DNA from: Methanomethylovorans sp041447285 | GTDB lineage: Archaea > Halobacteriota > Methanosarcinia > Methanosarcinales > Methanosarcinaceae | DNA: 64,000 bases | Reading direction: 5' to 3' | NCBI RefSeq assembly: GCF_041447285.1 | Contig: NZ_JBGMEB010000015.1 | Coordinates: 1 to 64,000, forward strand | Shown here: positions 43,502 through 52,558 of the stretch, one piece after another | Numbering within the stretch: position 1 is the stretch's first letter | How the letters are laid out: each line of letters begins with the position of its first letter | Position numbers and translations under genes: made by a program | The notes under the pieces: model-generated | Seen by the model: only the letters and a program-made list of their open reading frames with translations | Told to the model about the DNA's origin: nothing | Database searches by the model: none

Positions 43502-44424
43502 TCCATTGCCCCCATTACAAGTGCCAGCAGTGCCATTCTGACAGGCACTCCATAAAAAGCCTGTTTGAAATAGCAAGCATGTGGAGTTTTATCCACAAGC
43601 GGGTCAATTTCGTTGACTCTGGGCAAAGGGTGCATTATTTTTAGATTACTTTTAGCATTTTCCAGAAGCTCTGGAGTAATTTGTAAACTACTGGCCACCC
43701 GAAGATATTCAGCAGGATCAGGGAACCTTTCTTTCTGTATCCTGGTCACATATAATACATCTACTTCATTGATGGCCTCTTCTATAGAATCAGTTTCTTT
43801 CACCTTCATGCCCCTGGCTTCAAGATCTTTGATAATCTCATATGGCATGCGCAGCTCATCAGGTGAAACAAGGGTTATGTCGGCTCCATAATGGGAAAGT
43901 GCATAACAGAGGGAATGCACGGTCCGTCCATATTTAAGATCTCCTGCCAATGCTATCTTCACACCTTCGAGTTTGCTTTCCCTCTTTATTGTATAAAGGT
44001 CAAGTAATGTCTGTGTGGGATGATGTCCCGCGCCATCTCCTGCATTGATCACTGGCACGCTGGAAAACTCGGAAGCCATGCGTGCAGCACCTTCTTTTGG
44101 GTGTCGTAATATAATAGCATCAGCATAACTCTGCACTACACGAATAGTATCAGCAAGTGTCTCTCCCTTTGATATAGAACTCGCGTCCACTGACCCCATG
44201 CTCAATACTTCACCACCAAGTCTTATCATTGCAGTTTCAAAAGACATGCGTGTTCTTGTGCTGGGTTCAAAGAAAAGTACTGCAAGCACCTTTCCAGTAA
44301 GCATATCAGAACGTTCTTTCATGACAGCTATGGATTCGAGCTTTTCCGCCGTTTCCAGAATGTGATCGATCATCTCTTTTGAGAAGTCTTTCATTGATAA
44401 GATGTGCAGGTCTTTGAAATTCAT
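43498..44424 (-). CDS. pyrB: aspartate carbamoyltransferase catalytic subunit
   Basis: PyrB forms carbamoyl-aspartate in pyrimidine synthesis. The 308 aa protein has the carbamoyl phosphate loop FEPSTRTRMSFETAM, the flexible ILRHPKEGAARMA segment, GDGAGHHPTQTLLDLYTI and the carboxylate-binding MHPLPRVNEID. It is the promoter-proximal gene of pyrBI. Confidence 0.97.
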   Translation of the reverse strand: MNFKDLHILSMKDFSKEMIDHILETAEKLESIAVMKERSDMLTGKVLAVLFFEPSTRTRMSFETAMIRLGGEVLSMGSVDASSISKGETLADTIRVVQSYADAIILRHPKEGAARMASEFSSVPVINAGDGAGHHPTQTLLDLYTIKRESKLEGVKIALAGDLKYGRTVHSLCYALSHYGADITLVSPDELRMPYEIIKDLEARGMKVKETDSIEEAINEVDVLYVTRIQKERFPDPAEYLRVASSLQITPELLENAKSNLKIMHPLPRVNEIDPLVDKTPHACYFKQAFYGVPVRMALLALVMGAME

Positions 44425-44488
44425 TTATCGTAAAAGGTGTCACATGGGATATAATATTTGCTGGCGGCCTTTTGATTTATAAAGCATT

Positions 44489-44938
44489 TCATTTATTCTT
44501 CTTATCTTTGGTGTCTTTGACAAAAAGTTCCCATTCCTTTTCTTCCACACCTTCACAGACGTGCTTTGTCTCTTGGATATTTTTTCTCCTAGTTTCCTCT
44601 TCTATTTGAACAAGATCCATTATAGCTCTCATGATACCTGCTGTCTGATTGAACAAGTTTTTTGCTTCCTCGGAACTTATGTCATTGTGTTCAAGAGCCC
44701 CTTCATATTCGTGTTCTTTTTCTCTTAACAAAGAAAGAAACACCTCTATATCCTCAATATCTTTTCTGGAAAATGATGTTTTATTGATGATCTCCCAGAT
44801 TATCTCGTGCAGTTTGACATTCTTGCCTTTGATTTCGATTTCTTCGGGTATATGTTCGCCTACCCAGAAGAGAGGTCTATGCAACTTGTTCAGCAACACA
44901 TTTCTTTGGTTGTCTGTGATCTTTTCCTCGTTTTCCAA
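44489..44938 (-). CDS. DUF5788-like protein, unknown
   Basis: A 149 aa charged, mostly helical soluble protein. The segment GEHIPEEIEIKGKNVKLHEIIWEI followed by a helical hairpin and ISSEEAKNLFNQTAGIMRAIMDL resembles the DUF5788 family of methanogens and haloarchaea; the match is from memory and not certain. The C terminus (CEGVEEKEWELF then Lys/Asp-rich) is variable-looking. It stands alone upstream of pyrBI on the same strand. Confidence 0.7.
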   Translation of the reverse strand: MENEEKITDNQRNVLLNKLHRPLFWVGEHIPEEIEIKGKNVKLHEIIWEIINKTSFSRKDIEDIEVFLSLLREKEHEYEGALEHNDISSEEAKNLFNQTAGIMRAIMDLVQIEEETRRKNIQETKHVCEGVEEKEWELFVKDTKDKKNK

Positions 44939-44993
44939 ATAACTATCCTCATATTGGGTTAGGAAGCATTCAATATTAAATCCCTCGATTAAG

Positions 44994-45000
44994 TTTATAG
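44994..45000 (+). promoter_or_regulatory. TATA-like box of the hps-rraA gene
   Basis: TTTATAG, within GATTAAGTTTATAG, would place transcription start near 45020. That is after the in-frame ATG at 45011 and before the ribosome binding site AAGGTGA at 45039-45045. Confidence 0.45.
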
Positions 45001-45049
45001 ATATTAAGGTATGTTTAGTAGTAATAAATTATATTCAGAAGGTGATTAG

Positions 45050-46330
45050 ATTAGACCTATCATTCAGGTAGCCCTTGACCTGGTTGAAACAGACCGTGCC
45101 GTACAGATCGCAAAAGAAGCTGTAGAAGGCGGTGTTGACTGGATAGAGGTTGGGACTCCTTTGATAAAGAGTGAGGGAATGGAAGCAGTTCGCACTCTCA
45201 AAAACTCCTTCCCTCAAAAAATAATACTTGCTGACATGAAAGTAAGTGATACAGGTGCACTTGAAGTGGAAATGGCTTCTAAAGCCGGTGCAGACATCGT
45301 TATGGTACTGGCAGGAGCTGATGATTCTACAATTATTGAAGCTGTGAAGGCTGCAAAAAAGTATGGTGTCAAGATTATGGCAGACCTTATATCGATATCA
45401 GATCCGGTTTTAAGGTCTGAACAGCTTGAAAAGATGGGTGTTGACTATATCAATGTGCATGCTGGTATCGACCAGCAGATGGTGGGCAGAGACCCCCTGG
45501 ATGTCATATCTGATATCGTACAGGTCGTTTCTATTCCCGTTGCAGCTGCAGGTGGTCTGGATGCTACAGGCTGTGCCAGGGCGGTTCAGGCAGGAGCCGA
45601 AATTGTAATTGTGGGCGGCAACATTATCCGGTCTGCTGATGTACGTTCCTCCTCCCGAAAAATAAGGGAAAGTGTGGACTCGCCTTCTGTTGTAATGGTT
45701 TCAAAACCCTCTCAGGATTCTGAGATCCGTAAGTTGTTAATGGGAGTTTCAACTCCGAATATCTCGGATGCTATGCATCGTAAGGGTGTCATGAAGGACA
45801 TACGTCCCATGCTAAAGGGTAAAAAAATGGTAGGTACTGCTGTAACTATACAGACCTTTGGTGGCGATTGGGCAAAGCCCGTTGAGGCCATAGACATGGC
45901 AAAAGAAGGAGATGTTATTGTTATCTACAATGGCAGAAGGGATGTAGCTCCGTGGGGGGGTCTGGCAACTCTTAGTTGTCTGAACAAAGGCATTATGGGC
46001 GTTGTTATAGATGGTGCTGTAAGGGATATCGATGACATAACCACCATAGGACTGCCAGTATTCGCAAGTACATATGTACCAAACGCCGGTGAGCCCAAAG
46101 GTTTTGGTGAAATTAATGCTGAAATTACCTGTGGGTCACTGCCCGTTAAGCCGGGAGATTACATCGTAGGCGACGATAATGGGGTTGTAGTTGTACCAAA
46201 AGAAAATGCCTATGAGATCGCAAGAAGAGCTAAAGAAGTGGAAAAAACAGAAAAGCGTCTTTTTGAGGAGATAAAAAGAGGTGCTACACTTTCAGAAATC
46301 ATGAAGCTCAAAAAATGGGAGAAGCAGTGA
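45050..46330 (+). CDS. bifunctional 3-hexulose-6-phosphate synthase / RraA-like protein, ATT start
   Basis: A 426 aa fusion. Residues 1-205 form an Hps barrel (RPIIQVALDLVETD, WIEVGTPLIKSEGM, ILADMKVSDTG, DYINVHAGIDQQM, VAAAGGLDA). Residues 225-405 are RraA-like (ISDAMHRKGVM, GGLATLSCLNKGIMGVVIDGAVRDIDD, VGDDNGVVVVPKENA), a fold shared by aldolases and RNase E inhibitors. No ATG, GTG or TTG lies before the first strand. TTG 45161 would delete 37 conserved residues including the catalytic ALDL. The codon at the expected start is ATT 45050, 4 bases after AAGGTGA, directly behind an in-frame TAG. So this gene uses ATT, has a base change, or reads through the TAG. Confidence 0.88.
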   Translation: MRPIIQVALDLVETDRAVQIAKEAVEGGVDWIEVGTPLIKSEGMEAVRTLKNSFPQKIILADMKVSDTGALEVEMASKAGADIVMVLAGADDSTIIEAVKAAKKYGVKIMADLISISDPVLRSEQLEKMGVDYINVHAGIDQQMVGRDPLDVISDIVQVVSIPVAAAGGLDATGCARAVQAGAEIVIVGGNIIRSADVRSSSRKIRESVDSPSVVMVSKPSQDSEIRKLLMGVSTPNISDAMHRKGVMKDIRPMLKGKKMVGTAVTIQTFGGDWAKPVEAIDMAKEGDVIVIYNGRRDVAPWGGLATLSCLNKGIMGVVIDGAVRDIDDITTIGLPVFASTYVPNAGEPKGFGEINAEITCGSLPVKPGDYIVGDDNGVVVVPKENAYEIARRAKEVEKTEKRLFEEIKRGATLSEIMKLKKWEKQ

Positions 46331-46331
46331 T

Positions 46332-47099
46332 ATGATAGATCTCCTCAAAGTCCTCGTGTGCTTGCCCTTTTTGGTATATTCCTGTTATTCCGACATAAAG
46401 ACCCGCCGGGTATCTAATAAGGTCTGGCCTGTTATGCTGGCTGCAGCTTCACCTCTCATAGTATATGAGATGATCACTTTGGGCTTACCCTACATTCTCA
46501 GAACTCTAATTTCGTTCGTAGTAATATTCATTTTTGTGTATATTCTGTTCACAATACATGCTTTTGGGGGAGCTGATGCCAAAGTTCTCATGGTCATATC
46601 TATTATCTTACCTCTTTTCCCAAAACTATCACTGAATTCTACTCAACTCCCGTTATGGGGAGTTCCTCTGCTGGATCTATTTACATTCAGTGTCTTTGGC
46701 AATTCAGTGCTTCTGACAGTCATAGTACCACTTGGTCTGTTGTTTTATAATATAGTAACAGTTCCTCCTAAAGAGCTCCTCAAAAAACCTCTTTATGCTC
46801 TTATAGGCTACAGGCAAAAGATTGCCAGTCTCCAGGAAGGTCATATAAGGTTAATAGAAAGATATGAGGAAACCCCTGATGGCGTTGTGTCAAAATTTAC
46901 CCGCACAGGTACTTCTATAGATGCCGATACCATCTTGAAGCTCAAAGAATTACATAAAAAAGGATCAATAGGGGATTATGTCTGGATAACTCCAGGGCTT
47001 CCATTTATGATCCCTATTACAGCAGGTTTCCTTGTCGCTATTGTTTTTGGTGATATCATATTCTATCTGTCTTTGAATTATCTGGTTCCATCGATCTGA
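46332..47099 (+). CDS. class III signal peptidase (prepilin/prearchaellin peptidase, A24)
   Basis: A 255 aa membrane aspartic peptidase of the FlaK/PibD type, which trims the leader peptides of archaellins and pilins. The two catalytic aspartates are visible: D21 in CYSDIKTRRVSN and D82 in FGGADAKVLM. About six membrane helices flank them, with a polar loop (about 155-215). It starts one base after the stop of hps-rraA, so the two are co-transcribed despite unrelated roles. No pilin gene is seen nearby. Confidence 0.88.
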   Translation: MIDLLKVLVCLPFLVYSCYSDIKTRRVSNKVWPVMLAAASPLIVYEMITLGLPYILRTLISFVVIFIFVYILFTIHAFGGADAKVLMVISIILPLFPKLSLNSTQLPLWGVPLLDLFTFSVFGNSVLLTVIVPLGLLFYNIVTVPPKELLKKPLYALIGYRQKIASLQEGHIRLIERYEETPDGVVSKFTRTGTSIDADTILKLKELHKKGSIGDYVWITPGLPFMIPITAGFLVAIVFGDIIFYLSLNYLVPSI

Positions 47100-47136
47100 C
47101 CGGTAATTTTTAGTAACTGGCTCCATATATATTTTT

Positions 47137-47280
47137 ATGGAGGTATGCCTATTGGGAGAAAAAGACACTAAAGAGGAAAAGCAAGATGAGGACAAACCAG
47201 AAGTTGCCAAAGTGACTCCGGTCCATCCGGGCGACAGGCGTGGGCATGGTAAACGTCATCTTCTGGATACTTGTGAGTAA
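47137..47280 (+). CDS. tiny highly charged protein, unknown
   Basis: A frame of 47 codons from ATG 47137, or 42 from TTG 47152. The TTG has the better ribosome binding site (GGAGGT, 7 bases upstream), so the product is probably the shorter, acidic-then-basic peptide GEKDTKEEKQDED to DRRGHGKRHLLDTCE. It lies between the signal peptidase gene and convergent recQ. No family is recognised. The clean site and composition favour coding, but the evidence is modest. Confidence 0.45.
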   Translation: MEVCLLGEKDTKEEKQDEDKPEVAKVTPVHPGDRRGHGKRHLLDTCE

Positions 47281-47297
47281 TTTTTACAATTTCCAGG

Positions 47298-49364
47298 TTA
47301 TTTTTTATTAGGCAGGATCTCTGACCAAATCTTTTCGATATATTCATCGGAGGCTTCTGTTCCTAATTGTTCTTTTGTTAGCCTGATAAACTCTTCTCTA
47401 AGCCCGATTATACATTGGATCACTTTTTCTTTCTGATCTCTTTCAATTACAACTTTTTGTTCATCCTGTTTTCGATTCTGTTCAGGGGCACCCTGCAGAT
47501 GTTCCTTTATTTCCTTTAGGAATATGTCTCCATATTTCTGGAGTTTGTATTCTCCCACGCCTGTGATCTCAAGTAATTCTTTTTCATTCAGGGGCATCTG
47601 GGTTGCCATCTGTTTCAGGCTCGTATCTGCAAAAACAATGTAAGGAGGAACTTTTTCTTTGCTAGCTACCTTTTTGCGCAGGTCCTTTAAGCGGGAGAAC
47701 AGTTCAGCATCTATCCGGTTGCTTTTTCCGGTTTGTTTCCTTGTTGTATATTCAGCTTCTATTTCTTTTAAGGGTGGTAACTCGTTCTTAGAAGCTATCT
47801 TTAATTTCTCTCTTGTTGTTTGTTTATCTGATTTGAGAAGGGAATCCTTACTTGGCGCTAATTGCTTGATCTCTACAGTTCTGTTCCCTGCAATTACCTG
47901 TTCACTGCCTTCGCCAAGTTTAAGCAGAGGATATTTGGAACCTTCAAGTTTCAGTATCTCCTGATAAACAAGCTCTCTTGCAATGTCTGCCCACTTATCC
48001 TTCGGGAGATATGTTCCAGTTCCATAGCTGCTCAGTCTATGATGTCCTTTTTCAGTGATCTTTTTACTATTTGAGCCGGTTAATATTTCTGTTACATGCG
48101 TGATGCCGTATCTTTGTCCCAGTTCTTTCACACATTTGATGACCAGCTTTGCTTCTTCCGTAGCATCAGTCCTTTTTATAGGATTGAGGCATACATCGCA
48201 TCCTCCACAGTTATCTTCCTTAAGTTCTTCTCCAAAATACTGTAGCAGTACTTTTCTTCTGCATACTGTGCTCTGGCAATAGTCCATTACCTCTTTAAGT
48301 TTTGACCTGGCAGCTTCTCTTTCTTCATTTTTATCCATTTGGTCGATGAAATAATCTATTTTGTACTTGTCACCACGACTGAAAAAGAGTATACATTCGC
48401 ATTCCAGACCATCTCTTCCGCCTCTGCCAGTTTCCTGGTAATAACTTTCAAGATTGCGCGGAAGGTCGTAGTGGATCACGAAACGGACGTTGGGCTTATC
48501 AATTCCCATTCCAAAAGCGATGGTAGCAACAATTATCTCCACATCATCTTTGATGAATATGTCCTGATTCCTGCTCCTTGCAGCATCAGAAAGTCCTGCG
48601 TGATAAGGCAGGGCATTGAAACCACTTTTACGTAGCTTTCCGGTTAGTTCATCTACAGTCTTGCGACTCTGACAATAAATTATCCCGCTTTTATCTTTTC
48701 TGTCCCGCAGGAATTGCACTATCTGTTCATAGGTATCTTTCTTAGGCCTTACCTGATAAAGCAGATTCTTTCGGTTGAAGCTGGCTACGTATGTATTACA
48801 ATCCTCGATGTGTAACTGGGATATTGTATCTTCTCTAACTTTAGGAGTAGCAGTAGCCGTGAGAGCTATGACAGGGATGTGTGGATATTTTCTTTTAAGG
48901 ATACTTAGTTTTCTGTATTCTGGTCTGAAGTCATGTCCCCATTCTGAAATGCAATGGCTTTCATCTATAGCGAACAGGCTTACTTTTATTCTGTCAAAAA
49001 GGGACAATGTACTGGACAAGGTCAGCCTTTCAGGAGCAACGTACAGTAATTTGATAAGGTTCTTTTCAAGATCGTGTTTTATCTGGTTGCTTTCCTTGTA
49101 GCTCAGTGTGCTATTAAGATATGCGGCTTCGACCCCGTTGGCTCTGAGGCTATCCACCTGGTCTTTCATAAGAGAAATGAGGGGTGATACCACTACTGTT
49201 ACACCATCCATAAGAAGTGCCGGTATCTGATAACACAGCGATTTTCCTCCACCCGTTGGCATCAGAACAAAAACATCTTTTCCTGCAAGGACATCTTTGA
49301 TGATATCCTCCTGCAGAGGTCTGAATGAATCATATCCGAAGTACTTACTTAATGTCCGGTGCAT
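47298..49364 (-). CDS. recQ: ATP-dependent DNA helicase RecQ
   Basis: A 688 aa bacterial-type RecQ. The helicase core has motif 0/I YDSFRPLQEDI and MPTGGGKSLCYQIPAL, DESH box IDESHCISEWGHDFR, aromatic-rich loop, and VRFVIHYDLPRNLESYYQETGRGGRDG. The RQC zinc site is visible (CRRKVLLQYFGE, CGGCDVC). An HRDC domain (about 560-640) follows, then a polar C-terminal tail. RecQ is patchy in archaea, so acquisition from bacteria is likely. It is divergent from guaAB. Confidence 0.94.
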   Translation of the reverse strand: MHRTLSKYFGYDSFRPLQEDIIKDVLAGKDVFVLMPTGGGKSLCYQIPALLMDGVTVVVSPLISLMKDQVDSLRANGVEAAYLNSTLSYKESNQIKHDLEKNLIKLLYVAPERLTLSSTLSLFDRIKVSLFAIDESHCISEWGHDFRPEYRKLSILKRKYPHIPVIALTATATPKVREDTISQLHIEDCNTYVASFNRKNLLYQVRPKKDTYEQIVQFLRDRKDKSGIIYCQSRKTVDELTGKLRKSGFNALPYHAGLSDAARSRNQDIFIKDDVEIIVATIAFGMGIDKPNVRFVIHYDLPRNLESYYQETGRGGRDGLECECILFFSRGDKYKIDYFIDQMDKNEEREAARSKLKEVMDYCQSTVCRRKVLLQYFGEELKEDNCGGCDVCLNPIKRTDATEEAKLVIKCVKELGQRYGITHVTEILTGSNSKKITEKGHHRLSSYGTGTYLPKDKWADIARELVYQEILKLEGSKYPLLKLGEGSEQVIAGNRTVEIKQLAPSKDSLLKSDKQTTREKLKIASKNELPPLKEIEAEYTTRKQTGKSNRIDAELFSRLKDLRKKVASKEKVPPYIVFADTSLKQMATQMPLNEKELLEITGVGEYKLQKYGDIFLKEIKEHLQGAPEQNRKQDEQKVVIERDQKEKVIQCIIGLREEFIRLTKEQLGTEASDEYIEKIWSEILPNKK

Positions 49365-49544
49365 CGCTCTAGAGTTAACAATAGCTGTATATAACTATAG
49401 GTGGTGTTATCACTTCTTATACTTCACTCTACAAAAATTTAAATATTACATCGACAGCATTAAATCATATATCTGTAATAATCCGGTCAAACCGCTGAAC
49501 TTATTCTAATTAAGATCATCAATGTTATAATACGGAGAAATCCC

Positions 49545-50459
49545 ATGGTTAAAGTTGACAGATTCATTCCTCAGACTATAGAGAAGATAAAGAAACAGAT
49601 CTCTGGGCCTGCTATTATAGCGCTTTCAGGCGGAGTTGACAGCTCTGTTTGCGCTGTGCTTGCTCATCGTGCAATAGGTGACCTGTTATTCCCTATTTAT
49701 ATTGATACAGGACTCATGCGTAAAGGGGAGACAAAGAGAATTAAAGAGATTTTCTCTGATATGAACTTACAGGTCGTAGATGCTAAGGAGCGTTTTCTGG
49801 AAGCTCTTAAGGGTCTAGATGATCCGGAACTGAAGCGTAAAGCTGTCGGTGAGACATTTATCAGGGTGTTTGAAGAAGAGGCACATCTGCTTAAAGCAGA
49901 GTTCCTTATTCAGGGAACAATATATCCTGATCGGATAGAATCAGAAGGCGGTATTAAATCCCATCACAATGTAGGCGGTCTACCTTCTGTTATGGATTTT
50001 AAATCTATTGTAGAGCCATTGGAAGATCTTTACAAAGATGAAGTAAGAGAGGTTGCCAGAGCAATTGATCTGCCTCATGAGATTTCTGAAAGGATGCCAT
50101 TCCCTGGTCCTGGACTTTCAGTGCGTATAGTAGGCGAGGTCACAGAGGAGAAAGTCGATGCAGTCAGGGAAGCAAATGCCATTGTAGAAGAGGAACTATT
50201 GGAAAGATTCCATCCTTGGCAGACCTTTGCAGCTATAGTGGGCAAAGGCACAGGTGTTAAAGGTGACCAGAGGGTACATGGCTGGATAGTGGCTGTGCGT
50301 GCTGTCGGTTCCCGCGATGGTATGACTGCAGAATCCATGGAACTGCCATGGGATGTGCTCAAGCGCATTGAATCTCGTATTACAGGTGAGATCTCTTCTG
50401 TTGCCAGAGTTGTTTATGACCTATCTCCGAAACCCCCGGCAACCATCGAGTTTGAGTAA
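49545..50459 (+). CDS. guaAB: GMP synthase, ATP-pyrophosphatase subunit
   Basis: Subunit B of GMP synthetase, 304 aa, which adenylates XMP and aminates it with ammonia from GuaAA (34746). It has the PP-loop ALSGGVDSSVCAVL, QGTIYPDRIES, KSHHNVGGL, MPFPGPGLSVRIVGEV and the C-terminal dimer motif SPKPPATIEFE. The ATG follows GGAGAAATCCC. The next gene begins at the base after the stop. Confidence 0.96.
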   Translation: MVKVDRFIPQTIEKIKKQISGPAIIALSGGVDSSVCAVLAHRAIGDLLFPIYIDTGLMRKGETKRIKEIFSDMNLQVVDAKERFLEALKGLDDPELKRKAVGETFIRVFEEEAHLLKAEFLIQGTIYPDRIESEGGIKSHHNVGGLPSVMDFKSIVEPLEDLYKDEVREVARAIDLPHEISERMPFPGPGLSVRIVGEVTEEKVDAVREANAIVEEELLERFHPWQTFAAIVGKGTGVKGDQRVHGWIVAVRAVGSRDGMTAESMELPWDVLKRIESRITGEISSVARVVYDLSPKPPATIEFE

Positions 50460-51500
50460 ATGTCACTAAATACTACAGTTTTAGAGATACGTCAGAGGCA
50501 GAGGATAAAACCTACTCCTCTGGATATGCCCTCTGCCGTATGGACCGGTAAGGACCATGTAGATGGTAATGTAGAGAATACTTTAACCATGATCTTCCGA
50601 ACCGCTGGTTGCTGGTGGGGTAAGGTTGGAGGCTGCACTATGTGTGGTTACGTGTATGACAGCGCTCATACTTCTCCTTCTGCGGATGATCTTGTCTCAC
50701 AGTTCCAGAAAGCCATGGTAAAAGCCTCAAAGTTTGACCGTTTCATGGTCAAGATCTTCACATCCGGCAGTTTCCTTGATGAAAAGGAAGTGCCTGCAGA
50801 TGCCCGCTCAAAGATATTGTCCCTTCTTGAAGAGGACAGCAGGGTGTTTAAAGTAGTAGTGGAGTCCAGACCAGAGTTTCTTACAGATGAAACTCTGAAG
50901 TTTTGCCTTGCCCATCTTAAGGAGACTTTGTTTGAGGTGGCCATAGGCCTTGAGACCAGTTCGGACCTCATAAGAAAACATTCCATTAACAAAGGTTTTA
51001 CTTTCAGGGATTTTGTCAATGCTGCAGAGGTTGCAAAAGCAAATGGTGTAGCAGTAAAGACGTATCTGATGCTGAAACCCCCATTCCTCTCTGAGAAACA
51101 GGCTTTGGAAGATATTGTCACTTCTGTGAAGGAAGCTTCAGTTTATTCCAGTGTGATCTCTATCAATCTGTGTAATGTTCAGAAAGGCACACTTATCGAG
51201 TATCTATGGGAGCGGGGAGAATACCGTCCTCCATGGTTGTGGAGTATTGTGGAGATCCTAAAAAGGACAAAAAGGGAGTTCCCACATCTGACTATCACTT
51301 CTGACCCTGTAGGTGCAGGCGCCAAAAGGGGACCTCGCAACTGCAAAGAATGCAGTGGGCAGGTTGCAGACGCCATACGGGCTTTTTCAATGAGTCAAAA
51401 CCTGCAGGACCTTGAAGGTTTGGAATGCGATTGTAAGCATTTGTGGGAAAAGGTTCTGGTTCTGGATGATGTAAGTTTTGGCTCACCTGTTTTGGAGTGA
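50460..51500 (+). CDS. raSEA: archaeosine synthase radical SAM subunit (RaSEA)
   Basis: RaSEA completes archaeosine from the lysine adduct of preQ0-tRNA made by ArcS. The 346 aa protein has the atypical cluster motif CWWGKVGGCTMCGY (C51, C59, C62; C-x7-C-x2-C), IFTSGSFLDEKE, EVAIGLETSSD and TYLMLKPPFLSE. Cysteine-rich segments near the end (NCKECSGQVADA, LECDCKHLW) may bind metal. It abuts guaAB and works after TgtA (288). ArcS itself was not seen in the window. Confidence 0.9.
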   Translation: MSLNTTVLEIRQRQRIKPTPLDMPSAVWTGKDHVDGNVENTLTMIFRTAGCWWGKVGGCTMCGYVYDSAHTSPSADDLVSQFQKAMVKASKFDRFMVKIFTSGSFLDEKEVPADARSKILSLLEEDSRVFKVVVESRPEFLTDETLKFCLAHLKETLFEVAIGLETSSDLIRKHSINKGFTFRDFVNAAEVAKANGVAVKTYLMLKPPFLSEKQALEDIVTSVKEASVYSSVISINLCNVQKGTLIEYLWERGEYRPPWLWSIVEILKRTKREFPHLTITSDPVGAGAKRGPRNCKECSGQVADAIRAFSMSQNLQDLEGLECDCKHLWEKVLVLDDVSFGSPVLE

Positions 51501-51504
51501 TCTC

Positions 51505-52401
51505 TCACTCCTCTTCATCGCCTCTGTAAACCATTGTTCCTATGCCCGTATTGGTGAAGAGTTCCAGCAGAACTGAATGAGATACACTTCCGTCTATAAT
51601 GTGTACTCTTTGTACACCACTCTCCACGGCGGTCACCGCACCTCTTAACTTGGGCACCATGCCGCCTGAAATAATACCTTCTTTAACAAGTTTTTCCACA
51701 TCTTCGAGTTTCACTCTTGATATGCGTGAGGATTTATCTTCAATATTTTTCAGAATTCCTGGCACATCTGTCATAAGAATAAGTTTCTGGGCTTTCAGAG
51801 CTGCAGCGATGTCTCCAGCCACTGTATCTGCATTTATGTTCAGCCCCCTTCCACTGGAATCAATAGCAATAGGTGATATTACAGGAATATAGCCATGTTC
51901 TGTGACAATTTCCAGAATCTCTGTGTTGATAATCTCTGTCTCTCCTACCCAACCCAGGTCAATTTCCTGCTCCATGTTCTCTATCATGACCTTTTGGGCA
52001 GGTATTTTCTTTGCAACTATCAATTTACCGTCTTTGCCGGACAGACCAATTCCTTTCCCCCCATGTTTGCCTATAAGGGATACGATATCGGTATTGATGT
52101 TCCCCACCAGTACCATGCGTGCAATTTCAAGGGTCTCATCATCTGTGATGCGTAGCCCACCAACAAATTTGGGTTTCTTCCCCATGCGGTTCATCTTCTC
52201 GGTGATCTCCGGTCCGCCGCCATGAACTATTATCGAGTGTATACCTACGAACTTCAGTAGCACTATATCTTCAATGATATCGCTCATTATCTGTTTATCA
52301 ACCATAGCATGGCCACCGACTTTGATGACCATTATGGCATTATGGAACTTTCTAATGTAAGGAAGGGCTTCTATCAATATATTCTCTCTTTTCAGTGTCA
52401 T
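51505..52401 (-). CDS. argB: acetylglutamate kinase
   Basis: ArgB phosphorylates N-acetylglutamate in arginine synthesis. The 298 aa protein has IMVIKVGGHAMVD, IIVHGGGPEITE, VGGLRITDDETLE, NINADTVAGDIAAALKAQKLILMTDVPGI and the C-terminal GGMVPKLRGAVTAVESGV. It is convergent with the RaSEA gene. The first enzyme of the path may be the NAGS-like protein at 57217. Confidence 0.96.
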   Translation of the reverse strand: MTLKRENILIEALPYIRKFHNAIMVIKVGGHAMVDKQIMSDIIEDIVLLKFVGIHSIIVHGGGPEITEKMNRMGKKPKFVGGLRITDDETLEIARMVLVGNINTDIVSLIGKHGGKGIGLSGKDGKLIVAKKIPAQKVMIENMEQEIDLGWVGETEIINTEILEIVTEHGYIPVISPIAIDSSGRGLNINADTVAGDIAAALKAQKLILMTDVPGILKNIEDKSSRISRVKLEDVEKLVKEGIISGGMVPKLRGAVTAVESGVQRVHIIDGSVSHSVLLELFTNTGIGTMVYRGDEEE

Positions 52402-52510
52402 GGTCCACCCTCATCTGGTGAGTTGATTATAAATAAAAATGTATGAGTATTGATATTGATCCCAATATATTATCTTTATCGGGTCGCAGAAAAAATGTGT
52501 TAAAAGAGAA

Positions 52511-52534
52511 TGGTACCAGAATTCCTGGTAACCA
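52511..52534 (-). terminator. terminator of mc1
   Basis: A near-perfect inverted repeat around ACCAG-AATTC-CTGGT (arms TGGT and ACCA continue it, with one bulged base) lies 25 bases after the mc1 stop. On the minus strand it leads into ATTCTCTTTTAAC. Confidence 0.6.
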
Positions 52535-52558
52535 AAAAGTAAGTAATTTATATAAGAT

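Noticed and set aside
45011..45049. Pyrrolysine read-through extension of hps-rraA from ATG 45011
   Set aside because: Kept only as a remote option: the ribosome binding site lies after this ATG, the TATA box places the transcript start after it, and the Hps fold begins at 45050.
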